A DNA stretch of 64,000 bases, from assembly GCF_030315745.1 (NCBI RefSeq), contig NZ_JASXSH010000005.1, forward strand, positions 1-64,000. The letters run 5' to 3'. Source of the DNA: Gordonia heveisoli. Its GTDB lineage: Bacteria; Actinomycetota; Actinomycetes; Mycobacteriales; Mycobacteriaceae. Both the position numbers and the translations under genes were made by a program. The notes under the pieces are model-generated. The model had not been told where the DNA came from and ran no database searches. It saw only the letters and a program-made list of their open reading frames with translations. Shown here piece after piece: positions 1 through 8,957 of this stretch. Within the stretch, counting starts at the first letter, position 1. Every line of letters starts with the position of its first letter.

Positions 1-151
1 TTGAGTAGCCCGCCACCAGAAACTTGGCGTCAGTACCGGCCACGGCAGAATGCCCGCACGCACCCCGAATCAGGACGAGCATCCTGGCCGACGGTGCCGA
101 TCGCGAGTAGCGTCCCAACCGAGTCGGGCCCGACGAGAACCGTGAGGTTTC

Positions 152-181
152 GCCATGAGGTATAAGGCCATGAGGTATAAG
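152..181 (+). repeat. 15-bp perfect tandem duplication over a start codon
   Basis: The 15-mer gccatgaggtataag occurs twice head to tail (152-166 and 167-181). Each copy carries an ATG in the same frame, so the encoded N-terminus reads MRYKAMRYK. The duplication adds five residues and a second possible start. Confidence 0.9.
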
Positions 182-580
182 ACCGCCGCCCTCGCGATGA
201 GCGCCGTTGCCGCGTTCCTAATCGCTCCCGGCACCGCATCCGCAGCCACGATCGTGCCGTTCCAGATCGAACCGGCGATGTACGGCAATCCCAACGGGAG
301 TTTCGACGTCCCGCCGGTCCGGTGCGGCGTCGAAGTGGGTAAGACGCGCGGCGTCGCCACCGTCACCGGACTGATGCGCCAACGGTGGGGTTGCTTGCCG
401 TACTTGTGGATTCGGTGGGTGAATCTTTCGAATGGGAGGACGGGGACGGCGAAGATGTCGTCGGGCCTCAACGGCATTCCGGCCGAGGCCATTCTGCGCA
501 CCGACGTCGGACAAGTGATGCTCACGCTCGATGTGCGGTCACCGATGACGCCCGGTGTCGCGGTGGTGTGGGTTCCCTGA
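155..580 (+). CDS. Small secreted protein of unknown function
   Basis: A 141-residue protein with an N-terminal signal peptide: basic start, hydrophobic core (ALAMSAVAAFLIAPG) and a likely signal peptidase I cut after TASA. The mature part is about 110 residues, contains two Cys (RCGV and WGCL, possibly a disulfide) and several Trp, and shows no family I recognise. A GTGAGG Shine-Dalgarno-like sequence lies 7 nt before the first ATG. The start codon itself sits in a 15-bp tandem duplication, so a second ATG at 170 is equally plausible. It stands alone; no partner gene is visible. That it is exported is inferred from the signal peptide only. Confidence 0.6.
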   Translation: MRYKAMRYKTAALAMSAVAAFLIAPGTASAATIVPFQIEPAMYGNPNGSFDVPPVRCGVEVGKTRGVATVTGLMRQRWGCLPYLWIRWVNLSNGRTGTAKMSSGLNGIPAEAILRTDVGQVMLTLDVRSPMTPGVAVVWVP

Positions 581-848
581 AAGCAGCGAGGACCACACAT
601 TCCCGCACCCGATGCGTCGGCCCTAACGAGGTCGATCAGGGTCCGCCGGCACGGCCGGTCCGTGCGCCGTGAGTCGTCACTGAATCGCAGTACATACTGA
701 TGTCCGCGCACTGACGCCGACGCGCCGGAAGAACTCCGGGCGCCCCGGCGTTCGACTGACCATGCGCGTGCGCACGCACGCCGACCACGATCAGCACCAC
801 CACGCGATCGCCCGACGATCGCGACACGACGAGAGGATGCGGCAGCAG

Positions 849-1322
849 ATGACGACCGAAGCGAAAACCACCGAAGCAAGAACCGAGGCCGCGGCCGAGG
901 CCGCCGACAAGCCGCACACCGAGCTGTGGGTGCAGCGGACCGGCACGCGGCGCTACACCGGGCACAGCTCGCGTGGGGCGCAGGTACTGGTCGGCTCCGA
1001 GGACGTCGCCGGAGTGTTCACCCCCGGCGAGCTGCTCAAGATCGCGTTGGCCGCCTGCACCGGCATGTCGTCGGACCGACCGCTGTCGCGCCGACTCGGC
1101 GACGACTATGACGCCACCATCCGGGTCAGCGGCGCCGCTGACCGCGGCAACGAGGTCTACCCGAAGCTGTCGGAGGTCCTCGAGGTCGACCTGTCCGAAC
1201 TCGACGCCGACGCCGCGCAGCGGCTGCTCGTCGTGGTCGAGCGGGCCATCGACGCGGTGTGCACCGTCGGCCGCACCATCAAAGCCGGCGCCGAGGTGGA
1301 CCTGCGCATCGACACCGAATAA
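849..1322 (+). CDS. OsmC/Ohr family protein
   Basis: About 157 residues from the ATG at 849, which has GAGAGG 12 nt upstream; ATG 837 and a further upstream ATG at 762 are alternatives with poorer or no ribosome sites. The sequence has the OsmC pattern: an early GHSSRGAQVLVG strand, a first reactive Cys in a helix (LAACTGMSSD) and a second Cys in AVCTVGRTI near the C-terminus, matching the two redox cysteines of OsmC/Ohr peroxidases. The family reduces organic hydroperoxides with small thiols in the cytosol; the exact substrate cannot be told here. The first 20 residues are Ala/Glu/Thr-rich and probably disordered. acyP follows 79 nt downstream. Confidence 0.8.
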   Translation: MTTEAKTTEARTEAAAEAADKPHTELWVQRTGTRRYTGHSSRGAQVLVGSEDVAGVFTPGELLKIALAACTGMSSDRPLSRRLGDDYDATIRVSGAADRGNEVYPKLSEVLEVDLSELDADAAQRLLVVVERAIDAVCTVGRTIKAGAEVDLRIDTE

Positions 1323-1401
1323 CTCCAACCTCGGTACATCGTTCGGCGGGTTGTATCCCATCTACGCGCTCGGCACCGCGGCGCCGGGCACACTGGACGC
1401 C

Positions 1402-1725
1402 ATGCCCGACAAGCCCGTGCACCTCCATCCCGACGATCAGCCCGACCCCGACCAGCAGGTGCGGCTGATCGCCCACGTCCACGGCCGGGTGCAGGGTGTC
1501 GGATTCCGCTGGTGGACACGGTCACGCGCGCTGGAACTGGGGCTGGAGGGCTATGCGTCCAACCAGCCCGACGGGCGGGTACTGGTCGTCGCCGAAGGTG
1601 CGCGCAGAGCCGTGGCGGACCTGCTGACGGCGCTGCGATCCGGGCAGACACCGGGCCGGGTCGACCTCATCGTCGACCGGCTCGACCTGCCGCGCGGCGA
1701 TCTCACCGGATTTTCCGAGCGGTGA
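1402..1725 (+). CDS. acyP: Acylphosphatase
   Basis: A 107-residue protein with the complete acylphosphatase signature: GRVQGVGFRWW with the phosphate-binding Arg, and SNQPDGRV with the catalytic Asn. It hydrolyses carboxyl-phosphate bonds such as acetyl phosphate in the cytosol. ATG 1402 gives a protein of normal family size after a short Asp/Pro-rich head. It lies just before smc in the same direction, an arrangement I know from mycobacteria. Confidence 0.92.
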   Translation: MPDKPVHLHPDDQPDPDQQVRLIAHVHGRVQGVGFRWWTRSRALELGLEGYASNQPDGRVLVVAEGARRAVADLLTALRSGQTPGRVDLIVDRLDLPRGDLTGFSER

Positions 1726-1764
1726 CCTGGCCGTGTGTGCGCAGATAACCATCACGATGGTGAG

Positions 1765-1770
1765 TAGTCT
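1765..1770 (+). promoter_or_regulatory. Candidate -10 element (TAGTCT) of smc
   Basis: TAGTCT ends 8 nt before the GTG start of smc and there is no Shine-Dalgarno sequence, as expected for a leaderless or near-leaderless transcript. The -35 region is not convincing. Confidence 0.4.
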
Positions 1771-1778
1771 GTAGCGTC

Positions 1779-4700
1779 GTGCACCTCAAAAGCCTGACCC
1801 TGAAGGGCTTCAAGTCGTTCGCCTCCGCGACGACCCTGCGCTTCGAGCCGGGCATCACCTGTGTGGTGGGTCCGAACGGCTCGGGGAAATCCAACGTCGT
1901 CGACGCGCTGACCTGGGTGATGGGTGAGCAAGGCGCCAAAGCGCTGCGCGGCGGCAAGATGCAGGACGTCATCTTCGCGGGCACCTCCGGACGCGCGCCG
2001 CTGGGTCGCGCCGAGGTGACCCTCACCATCGACAACAGCGACGGCGCGCTGCCCATCGAATACTCCGAGGTCTCCGTCACCCGCCGGATGTTCCGGGACG
2101 GTGCGGGCGAATACGAGATCAACGGGAGCTCCTGCCGCCTGATGGACGTGCAGGAACTGCTCTCCGATTCCGGTATCGGCCGCGAAATGCATGTGATTGT
2201 CGGTCAGGGCAGGCTCGCGGCGATCCTGGAGTCGCGCCCCGAAGATCGTCGAGCCTTCATCGAAGAAGCCGCGGGCGTGCTCAAACACCGCAAACGCAAA
2301 GAGAAGGCCGTCCGCAAACTCGACGCGATGCAGGCCAACCTCGCCCGGCTCACCGACCTCACCGGCGAACTTCGCCGCCAGCTAAAACCACTCGGTCGGC
2401 AGGCCGAGGTGGCACGCCGCGCCCAGACCGTGCAGGCCGACCTGCGCGACGCCCGCCTGCGCCTGGCTGCCGACGACCTCGTCATCCGCCGCACCGAGAT
2501 GGCCGAACACAGTGCCGTCGAAGACGCCGTGCGCCAGCAGCAGGACGAGGTGACCGCCGCCCTCGACCAGGTATCGGCGCAGGTCGCCGAACACGAAAGC
2601 CAACTCGCCGAGGTGACCCCCGCGGCATCGGCCGCCGGACAGGCCTGGTTCCGGTTGTCGGCGCTCGCCGAACGGGTCGACGCCACCTGCCGGGTCGCCA
2701 ACGAACGCAGTCGCTACCTGTCCGAACCCACCGCCGAATCCAGCGGGCCCGACCCCGAAGAACTCGAAGAACAGGCCCTCGAAGCTGCTGAACTCGAAGC
2801 CGAACTCGGCGAAGGTGTCGCGATCGCCGCCGAACAGCTCGAGGTCAGCCGGGAAGAACTGGCCGAACGCGAATCGGTCGCCGGCCAGGCCGAGGCCGCC
2901 CACCTGGCCGCGGTGCGCGCCATCGCCGACCGTCGCGAGGGCCTGGCCCGACTGGAAGGCCAGGTCGACAACCTGCGCACCCGCGCCGAATCGGTGGACG
3001 CCGAGGCAGCCCGGCTCACCGCCGCGATCGGCGCGGCCACCGAACGCGCCGAACGCGCCCAGACCGAACAGGACTCGGCCGCCGGATCCCTCGCCGAACT
3101 CGAAGCCGCCGAGAAAGCCCTCGACGAACACCACGAACGCAGCGTCACTGCGCTGAACCTGTCCAACGAACGGGTCGCGACCCTACAGGCGCAGCAGCGG
3201 GAGACCGAACAGTCCATCGCCTCGCTCACCGCCCGTATCGAGGCGCTGGCCATCGGACTCGAACGCAACGACGGCGGGGCGTGGTTGCTGGCCAACGCCG
3301 CCGACGGCCTGCTCGCCCCGATGACCGAACTGATCACCGTCGATGCCGGTTACGAGACCGCGATCGCCGGTGCACTGGGACCGGCCGCCGATGCCATCGC
3401 CACCGTCGACGACCTCGCCGCGATCCGCGCGTTGCACGCCCTCAAATCCGGCGACGGCGGTCGGGCGGCACTGATCTGCGGTGGCCTGTCCGCCACGGCG
3501 GTCCCACGCATCGTCGACCTGCCCGCCGGGGTGCGCTGGGCGTCGTCGGTCGTGTCATGCCCGGAATCGGTCCGCGGCGCGGTCGACGTGCTGCTCGCCG
3601 ACACCATCCTCGTCGACGATCCGCAACAGGGCCTGGACCTGGCCCGCAGCCATCGGCTGCTGGCGGTCACCCGTGACGGCGACCGGATCGGCGCGGCCGC
3701 CATCGTGGGTGGATCGTCGCATCGGCCGTCGACGCTGGAGGTGCAGTCGGCCATCGACGCCGCCACCGCCGACCTCGCCACTGCACACCGCCGCGCGGAG
3801 GAGATCGCGGCCGCCCTCGACGGTGCCCTCACCGAACAGCGGCAGCGTCAGGAATCCGCCGAAGAGGCACTCGCCGCACTACACGAATCGGACGCAAATG
3901 TCGGCGGCGCCTACGAACTGATGGCGCGTCTCGGGCAGGAGATCCGGTCGGCGGCATCAGAAGGCGACCGTCTCAACCGGCAGCGCGCACAGGCCGAGGC
4001 AGGCCGCTCGGAAACCCTCGCCAAACTCGACGAACTGCAGGACCGGCTGCGGCACGCCCGCGACGAGACCGATATCGAGAACCCCGAGTCCGGTATCGAC
4101 GACACCGACCGGTCTCGCGCGGCCGAGGCGGTGGCCGCCGCCCGCGGCGTCGAGATTAAAGCCCGTCTCGCCCTGCGCACCGCCGAGGAACGGTTGGCGT
4201 CGGTGCGCGGCAAATCCGACTCGCTGCGCCGCGCTGCCCAGCGTGAACGCGATGCCCGCGAACGCGCCCGCCGCCAGGACATGGTGCGCCGGCACTCGGC
4301 TGCGGTGGCCGCAGCCGTGGCCACCGCCGGTGCGGGCGTTTCCGAACGCCTCGTGTCAGCGGTAGCGACCGCCCAGGCCGGCCGCGACGAACTCGAACAG
4401 ATCCGCGCCGAACGGACCGCCACCCTCGACGCGCTCAAGGCGCAGGCCGCCGACCTCACCGCGCGTCTGAACACCCTGCGCGACTCGGTCCACCGCGACG
4501 AGATGGCCCGCGCCCAGGCGGCGCTGCGCATCGAACAGCTCGAGGAACAAGTGCTGGAGACCTTCGCGATGGCCCCCGACGATTTGATCGCCGAATACGG
4601 CCCCGACGTCCCCATGCCGCCGTCGGCGCTGGAGGTCCAGGAATATGAGGACGCCAAGGCGCGTGGCGATCAGGTCGTCGCACCCGCACCGATGCCCTAC

Positions 4701-5390
4701 GACCGGGCCGCGCAGGAAGCCCGCGCGAAGCGGGCGCAGAAGGACCTCAACACCCTCGGCAAGGTCAACCCGCTCGCACTCGAGGAGTTCGCGGCCCTGG
4801 AGGAACGCTACAACTTCCTGTCGGCGCAGCTCGAAGACGTCAAGGCCGCCCGCAAGGATCTGCTCGACGTCGTCGAAGATGTCGACGCGCGCATCCTGCA
4901 GGTGTTCACCGAGGCCTACGCCGACGTCGAGCGGGAATTCGTGCAGGTGTTCTCCACCCTGTTCCCGGGCGGCGAGGGCCGACTGATCCTGACCGACCCC
5001 AGCGACGTGCTGACCACCGGCATCGAGGTCGAGGCCCGGCCGCCGGGCAAGAAGGTCAAACGACTGTCGCTGCTGTCGGGTGGCGAGAAGTCGCTGACCG
5101 CGGTCGCGATGCTGGTCGCCATCTTCCGTGCCCGGCCCTCACCCTTCTATGTGATGGACGAGGTCGAGGCGGCGCTCGACGACACCAACCTGCGCCGCCT
5201 GATCAGCCTGTTCGAGCAGTTGCGGGAGAAGTCTCAGCTGATCGTCATCACACACCAGAAGCCGACGATGGAGGTCGCGGACGCCCTGTACGGCGTCAGC
5301 ATGCGCGGCGACGGCATCACCACCGTCATCTCACAGCGGCTGCGCGGCGTCGACATCCCGGTGACCACCGGCCCAACCGCCACGGACTGA
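1779..5390 (+). CDS. smc: Chromosome segregation protein SMC
   Basis: 1203 residues, the usual SMC length. Walker A (GPNGSGKSN) is at residues 31-39. Two long Ala/Glu/Arg-rich coiled-coil arms flank a hinge at roughly residues 500-640. The C-terminal head has the ABC signature [14 protein letters not shown] and Walker [14 protein letters not shown]. The protein forms ring-shaped dimers with ScpA/ScpB and organises the origin region and sister chromosomes. The GTG at 1779 starts the typical N-terminus ([13 protein letters not shown]). ftsY follows in the same direction, as in other actinobacteria. Confidence 0.97.
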   Translation: MHLKSLTLKGFKSFASATTLRFEPGITCVVGPNGSGKSNVVDALTWVMGEQGAKALRGGKMQDVIFAGTSGRAPLGRAEVTLTIDNSDGALPIEYSEVSVTRRMFRDGAGEYEINGSSCRLMDVQELLSDSGIGREMHVIVGQGRLAAILESRPEDRRAFIEEAAGVLKHRKRKEKAVRKLDAMQANLARLTDLTGELRRQLKPLGRQAEVARRAQTVQADLRDARLRLAADDLVIRRTEMAEHSAVEDAVRQQQDEVTAALDQVSAQVAEHESQLAEVTPAASAAGQAWFRLSALAERVDATCRVANERSRYLSEPTAESSGPDPEELEEQALEAAELEAELGEGVAIAAEQLEVSREELAERESVAGQAEAAHLAAVRAIADRREGLARLEGQVDNLRTRAESVDAEAARLTAAIGAATERAERAQTEQDSAAGSLAELEAAEKALDEHHERSVTALNLSNERVATLQAQQRETEQSIASLTARIEALAIGLERNDGGAWLLANAADGLLAPMTELITVDAGYETAIAGALGPAADAIATVDDLAAIRALHALKSGDGGRAALICGGLSATAVPRIVDLPAGVRWASSVVSCPESVRGAVDVLLADTILVDDPQQGLDLARSHRLLAVTRDGDRIGAAAIVGGSSHRPSTLEVQSAIDAATADLATAHRRAEEIAAALDGALTEQRQRQESAEEALAALHESDANVGGAYELMARLGQEIRSAASEGDRLNRQRAQAEAGRSETLAKLDELQDRLRHARDETDIENPESGIDDTDRSRAAEAVAAARGVEIKARLALRTAEERLASVRGKSDSLRRAAQRERDARERARRQDMVRRHSAAVAAAVATAGAGVSERLVSAVATAQAGRDELEQIRAERTATLDALKAQAADLTARLNTLRDSVHRDEMARAQAALRIEQLEEQVLETFAMAPDDLIAEYGPDVPMPPSALEVQEYEDAKARGDQVVAPAPMPYDRAAQEARAKRAQKDLNTLGKVNPLALEEFAALEERYNFLSAQLEDVKAARKDLLDVVEDVDARILQVFTEAYADVEREFVQVFSTLFPGGEGRLILTDPSDVLTTGIEVEARPPGKKVKRLSLLSGGEKSLTAVAMLVAIFRARPSPFYVMDEVEAALDDTNLRRLISLFEQLREKSQLIVITHQKPTMEVADALYGVSMRGDGITTVISQRLRGVDIPVTTGPTATD

Positions 5391-5456
5391 CCATTCCGGC
5401 CGGGTAGCGTCCGCGCGGTCCGGTCATCTATTCACGAGAAGAACAGGAACCCCACT

Positions 5457-6986
5457 GTGGACACCGGAATCATCATCGGCATCGTCGTCGCGGTGGTCGT
5501 GCTCATCGCGATCATCACGCTGGGCCTGGTGCTGGCCCGACGGCGACGGATCTCCCTGGGCCCGATCGCGGGCGAGGAGACCACGCCGACCGAGGTGACC
5601 GACGGCAGCAAACGTCAGGTCGACCGGTCCGGCGGATACAAGTCGGGATCCGGGTTCACCTTCAGTCAGGGCGCCACCGGCGCCGACCTCGCCGAACGGC
5701 CCGAAGCGCCGAAGGCTGAAGCACCCACCACCGAAACGCCCAAAACCGAGGTTCCGGAGGTGGTTTCGCCGAAGGTCGACGCGCCGACGGAGGTCACGGA
5801 AACCACCGATCGCGAGACTGCCGAGCCTGAGACCGCTGAGCCTGAGACCGCTGAGCCGGAGACCGCTGAGCCTGAGACCGCTGAGCCGGAAGCTGTTGAG
5901 TCGGAAGTTGCGGCACCCGAAGCCCCCGAGACTGCCGAGCCCGAGACCGCCGAGCCCGAGACCGCCGAGCCCGAAGCTGTGGCGACGGAGGTCGTGGAGG
6001 AAACCCCCGAACTCGTCGTCCCCGACGACGCGTCGGCCGTCTCCGCGCCCGCTGCACTCGACGAGATCGCCCCGACCGCCGGTCGGCTCGGCCGGCTGCG
6101 CGGACGGCTGTCACGGTCGCAGGGGGCGATCGGCAAGAGCGTGCTCGGTCTGCTCGGTGCCGGCGACCTCGACGAGGACAGCTGGGAGGAGATCGAGGAC
6201 ACCCTGGTGATGGCCGATCTGGGTACTGCGACCACCGCCGCCGTCGTCGACCGCCTGCGCGAAGAACTGGCCACCAGCCCGGTGCGCACCGCGGAGCAGG
6301 CGCGCGCACTGTTGAAGAAGGTGCTCGTCGAGCAGTTGCACCCCGAATTCGACCGGTCGGTGAAGGCGTTGCCGCACGCCGGACGTCCCGCGGTGATCCT
6401 GGTCGTCGGCGTCAACGGCACCGGCAAGACCACCACCACCGGCAAACTGGCCCGTGTGCTCGTCGCCGACGGTCGTCGGGTGCTGCTCGGCGCCGCCGAC
6501 ACCTTCCGGGCCGCCGCCGCCGATCAGCTGCAGACCTGGGGTGAACGCGTCGGCGCCGAGATCGTGCGCGGCAAGGAACAGGCCGATCCGGCCGCGGTCG
6601 CCTTCGATGCCGTCGATCGTGGCATCGACGCCGGGGTCGACGTCGTCATGATCGACACCGCCGGACGCCTGCACACCAAAACCGGTCTGATGGACGAACT
6701 GGGCAAGGTCAAACGTGTCGTGGAGAAGAAGGCGCCGGTGGACGAGGTACTGCTCGTCCTGGACTCCACGGTGGGGCAGAACGGGCTGGCGCAGGCCCGG
6801 GTGTTCGCCGAGGTCGTCGACATCACCGGGGTGGTGCTCACGAAGCTCGACGGGACCGCCAAGGGCGGCATCGTGTTCCACGTACAGAAGGAACTCGGTG
6901 TGCCGGTGAAGCTGGTCGGTCTGGGGGAGGGGGCCGACGACTTGGCCCCATTCGAACCCGAGGCGTTCGTCGACGCGCTCCTCTGA
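5457..6986 (+). CDS. ftsY: Signal recognition particle receptor FtsY
   Basis: 509 residues. An N-terminal membrane segment (about residues 5-27) is followed by a basic stretch, a long acidic Glu/Pro/Thr/Ala linker built of 5-residue repeats (about residues 120-172), the SRP-GTPase N domain and the G domain. GTPase motifs: GVNGTGKTTTT (about 318), DTAGR (about 399) and TKLDG (about 461). It receives ribosome-nascent chain-Ffh complexes at the membrane and passes them to SecYEG. The true transmembrane anchor is usual for actinobacterial FtsY, unlike the peripheral E. coli form. The start is GTG 5457; the partner ffh is 4.6 kb downstream. Confidence 0.96.
   Translation: MDTGIIIGIVVAVVVLIAIITLGLVLARRRRISLGPIAGEETTPTEVTDGSKRQVDRSGGYKSGSGFTFSQGATGADLAERPEAPKAEAPTTETPKTEVPEVVSPKVDAPTEVTETTDRETAEPETAEPETAEPETAEPETAEPEAVESEVAAPEAPETAEPETAEPETAEPEAVATEVVEETPELVVPDDASAVSAPAALDEIAPTAGRLGRLRGRLSRSQGAIGKSVLGLLGAGDLDEDSWEEIEDTLVMADLGTATTAAVVDRLREELATSPVRTAEQARALLKKVLVEQLHPEFDRSVKALPHAGRPAVILVVGVNGTGKTTTTGKLARVLVADGRRVLLGAADTFRAAAADQLQTWGERVGAEIVRGKEQADPAAVAFDAVDRGIDAGVDVVMIDTAGRLHTKTGLMDELGKVKRVVEKKAPVDEVLLVLDSTVGQNGLAQARVFAEVVDITGVVLTKLDGTAKGGIVFHVQKELGVPVKLVGLGEGADDLAPFEPEAFVDALL
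5814..5972 (+). repeat. 15-bp in-frame repeats coding the acidic FtsY linker
   Basis: Five 15-bp units (5814-5888) and, after a 39-bp break, three more (5928-5972) encode ETAEP. The first block mostly uses GCT and mixed CCT/CCG codons; the second uses GCC/CCC. This suggests two separate expansions. Such a repeat could vary in copy number between strains without shifting frame. Confidence 0.85.
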
Positions 6987-7095
6987 TCGGCCCTCGGCGG
7001 TGGTTCCAGAGTGGTCGACCGGGATCAGCGACCGCTAATCCGGCTCACAATTGTTCGGCGAACCTGAGAGACCGCCGTCGATGCTGACCTGGACC

Positions 7096-7143
7096 GTTAC
7101 GTTCAGGAAATAGAAACCGGTCGTTGGTTCACATTCTCGAAAC
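7096..7143 (+). promoter_or_regulatory. Two GlnR-like boxes upstream of amt
   Basis: GTTAC-N6-GAAAT at 7096-7111 and TTCAC-N6-GAAAC at 7128-7143 match the actinobacterial GlnR half-site pair GTnAC-N6-GaAAC with one mismatch each. They start 32 bp apart, about three helical turns, 87-134 bp before the amt start. GlnR is the nitrogen regulator of mycobacteria and streptomycetes, which fits the amt-glnB-glnD operon. Confidence 0.65.
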
Positions 7144-7229
7144 ACCAAGGCACCACCACGGAAACCCAGTGCCGCGACTCTCTTTGGAGGCGCCGAGCCG
7201 TCGGCGCAACCCCCGAGGAGGTTCGAACA

Positions 7230-8561
7230 GTGGTTTTGGCGCTGCCAGAAAGTGCTTTCGGCACATTCGACACGGGCGACACCGCATTCATGATCCTGTG
7301 CGCAGCACTGGTTCTGCTGATGACGCCCGGTCTGGCTTTCTTCTACGGCGGACTCGCCCGCGGCAAGTCCGTCCTGAACATGATGATGATGTCCTTCGGT
7401 TCGCTGGCGACAGTGAGCGTGATCTACGTGCTGTGGGGCTTCTCGATGTCCTTCAGCGACGGCATCACCGGTGACAGTGACATCGCGGGCATCTTCGCGA
7501 ATCCGTTCTCGCTGTTCGGTTCCGGTCAGCTGACCGACACCGCCGGCGACAACGTCGTGACCGGCGGACTCAGCATCCCGTCGATCGTGTTCCTCGGCTT
7601 CCAGCTGACCTTCGCGGTCATCACCGTTGCGCTGATCTCGGGTGCATTGGCCGAACGTGTGAAGTTCTCCACCTGGCTGGTCTTCACCGTGCTGTGGACG
7701 ACGATCGTCTACTTCCCGCTCGCCCATATGGTGTGGGGCGGCGGCATCATGTCGAAGAACGAGGACGGCTTTGCCGCGTGGATCTTCGGTACCGAGGACG
7801 TCGACGGCGTGGCCGTCGCCAAGGTCGCACCGATCGACTTCGCCGGTGGCACCGTGGTTCACATCAACGCCGGTATCGCCGCACTCGTCCTGGTGCTCAT
7901 CATCGGTAAGCGTGCCGGTTTCGGTCGTACCGCCTACCGTCCGCACAACATCCCGTTCGTCATGCTCGGCGCGGCACTGCTGTGGTTCGGCTGGTTCGGC
8001 TTCAACGCAGGCTCGGAGCTGGCCGCAGATATGACCGCAGGCCTGGTCTGGGTCAACACCACCGCCGCCACCGCGGCCGCGATCATCGGCTGGCTCGCCG
8101 TGGAAATCATCCGCGACAAGCACGCCACCAGCGTGGGTGCGGCCTCGGGTATCGTCGCCGGCCTGGTCGCCATCACCCCGGCTTGTGGCGCGCTGACCCC
8201 CGTCGGCTCGCTCATCCTGGGTCTGATCGCCGGTGTACTGGCCGCGCTGGCCATCGGCCTGAAGAACAAGTTCGGCTACGACGATTCGCTCGACGTCGTC
8301 GGCGTGCACTTCGTCGCCGGTCTCTGGGGCACCGTCGGAATCGGCTTCCTGGCCAAGGACACCGGCCTGTTCTGGGGCGGCGACTACAAGCAGCTCGTGG
8401 TCCAGTGTGTGATCGCAGCATTCGCTGTGGCCTTCACCGCAGCGCTCACCGCGATCATCGCCTTCGCACTCAAGCCGCTGGGTTGGCGCGTCAGTGACGA
8501 GGACGAGAAGCGCGGCATCGATGAGACGCAACATGCGGAGACGGCGTATGAACCGGCATGA
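7230..8561 (+). CDS. amt: Ammonium transporter Amt
   Basis: 443 residues with the Amt/MEP/Rh pattern of about 11 membrane helices, including LMTPGLAFFYGGLARGKS near the N-terminus and conserved His in LAHMVWGGG, VVHINAG and VHFVAG that line the pore. It takes up ammonium across the inner membrane and is gated by PII. GTG 7230 follows a good ribosome site (gaggagg). glnB follows 49 nt later and glnD after that, so uptake, PII signal and PII-modifying enzyme are made together. Two GlnR-like boxes lie upstream. Confidence 0.96.
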   Translation: MVLALPESAFGTFDTGDTAFMILCAALVLLMTPGLAFFYGGLARGKSVLNMMMMSFGSLATVSVIYVLWGFSMSFSDGITGDSDIAGIFANPFSLFGSGQLTDTAGDNVVTGGLSIPSIVFLGFQLTFAVITVALISGALAERVKFSTWLVFTVLWTTIVYFPLAHMVWGGGIMSKNEDGFAAWIFGTEDVDGVAVAKVAPIDFAGGTVVHINAGIAALVLVLIIGKRAGFGRTAYRPHNIPFVMLGAALLWFGWFGFNAGSELAADMTAGLVWVNTTAATAAAIIGWLAVEIIRDKHATSVGAASGIVAGLVAITPACGALTPVGSLILGLIAGVLAALAIGLKNKFGYDDSLDVVGVHFVAGLWGTVGIGFLAKDTGLFWGGDYKQLVVQCVIAAFAVAFTAALTAIIAFALKPLGWRVSDEDEKRGIDETQHAETAYEPA

Positions 8562-8607
8562 TGCCCGCAGAATTCACGACTACGCTGACATCCATGGAGA
8601 GGGATGA

Positions 8608-8949
<342 letters not shown>

Positions 8950-8957
8950 GTCGGCCC

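Noticed and set aside
70..879. A 269-codon minus-strand open frame
   Set aside because: Arg/Ser/Ala-rich with no domain; it lies over the secreted-protein gene and a gap.
7035..8534. A 499-codon minus-strand open frame
   Set aside because: Antisense to amt. The Asp/His/Gly-rich low-complexity product has no recognisable domain.
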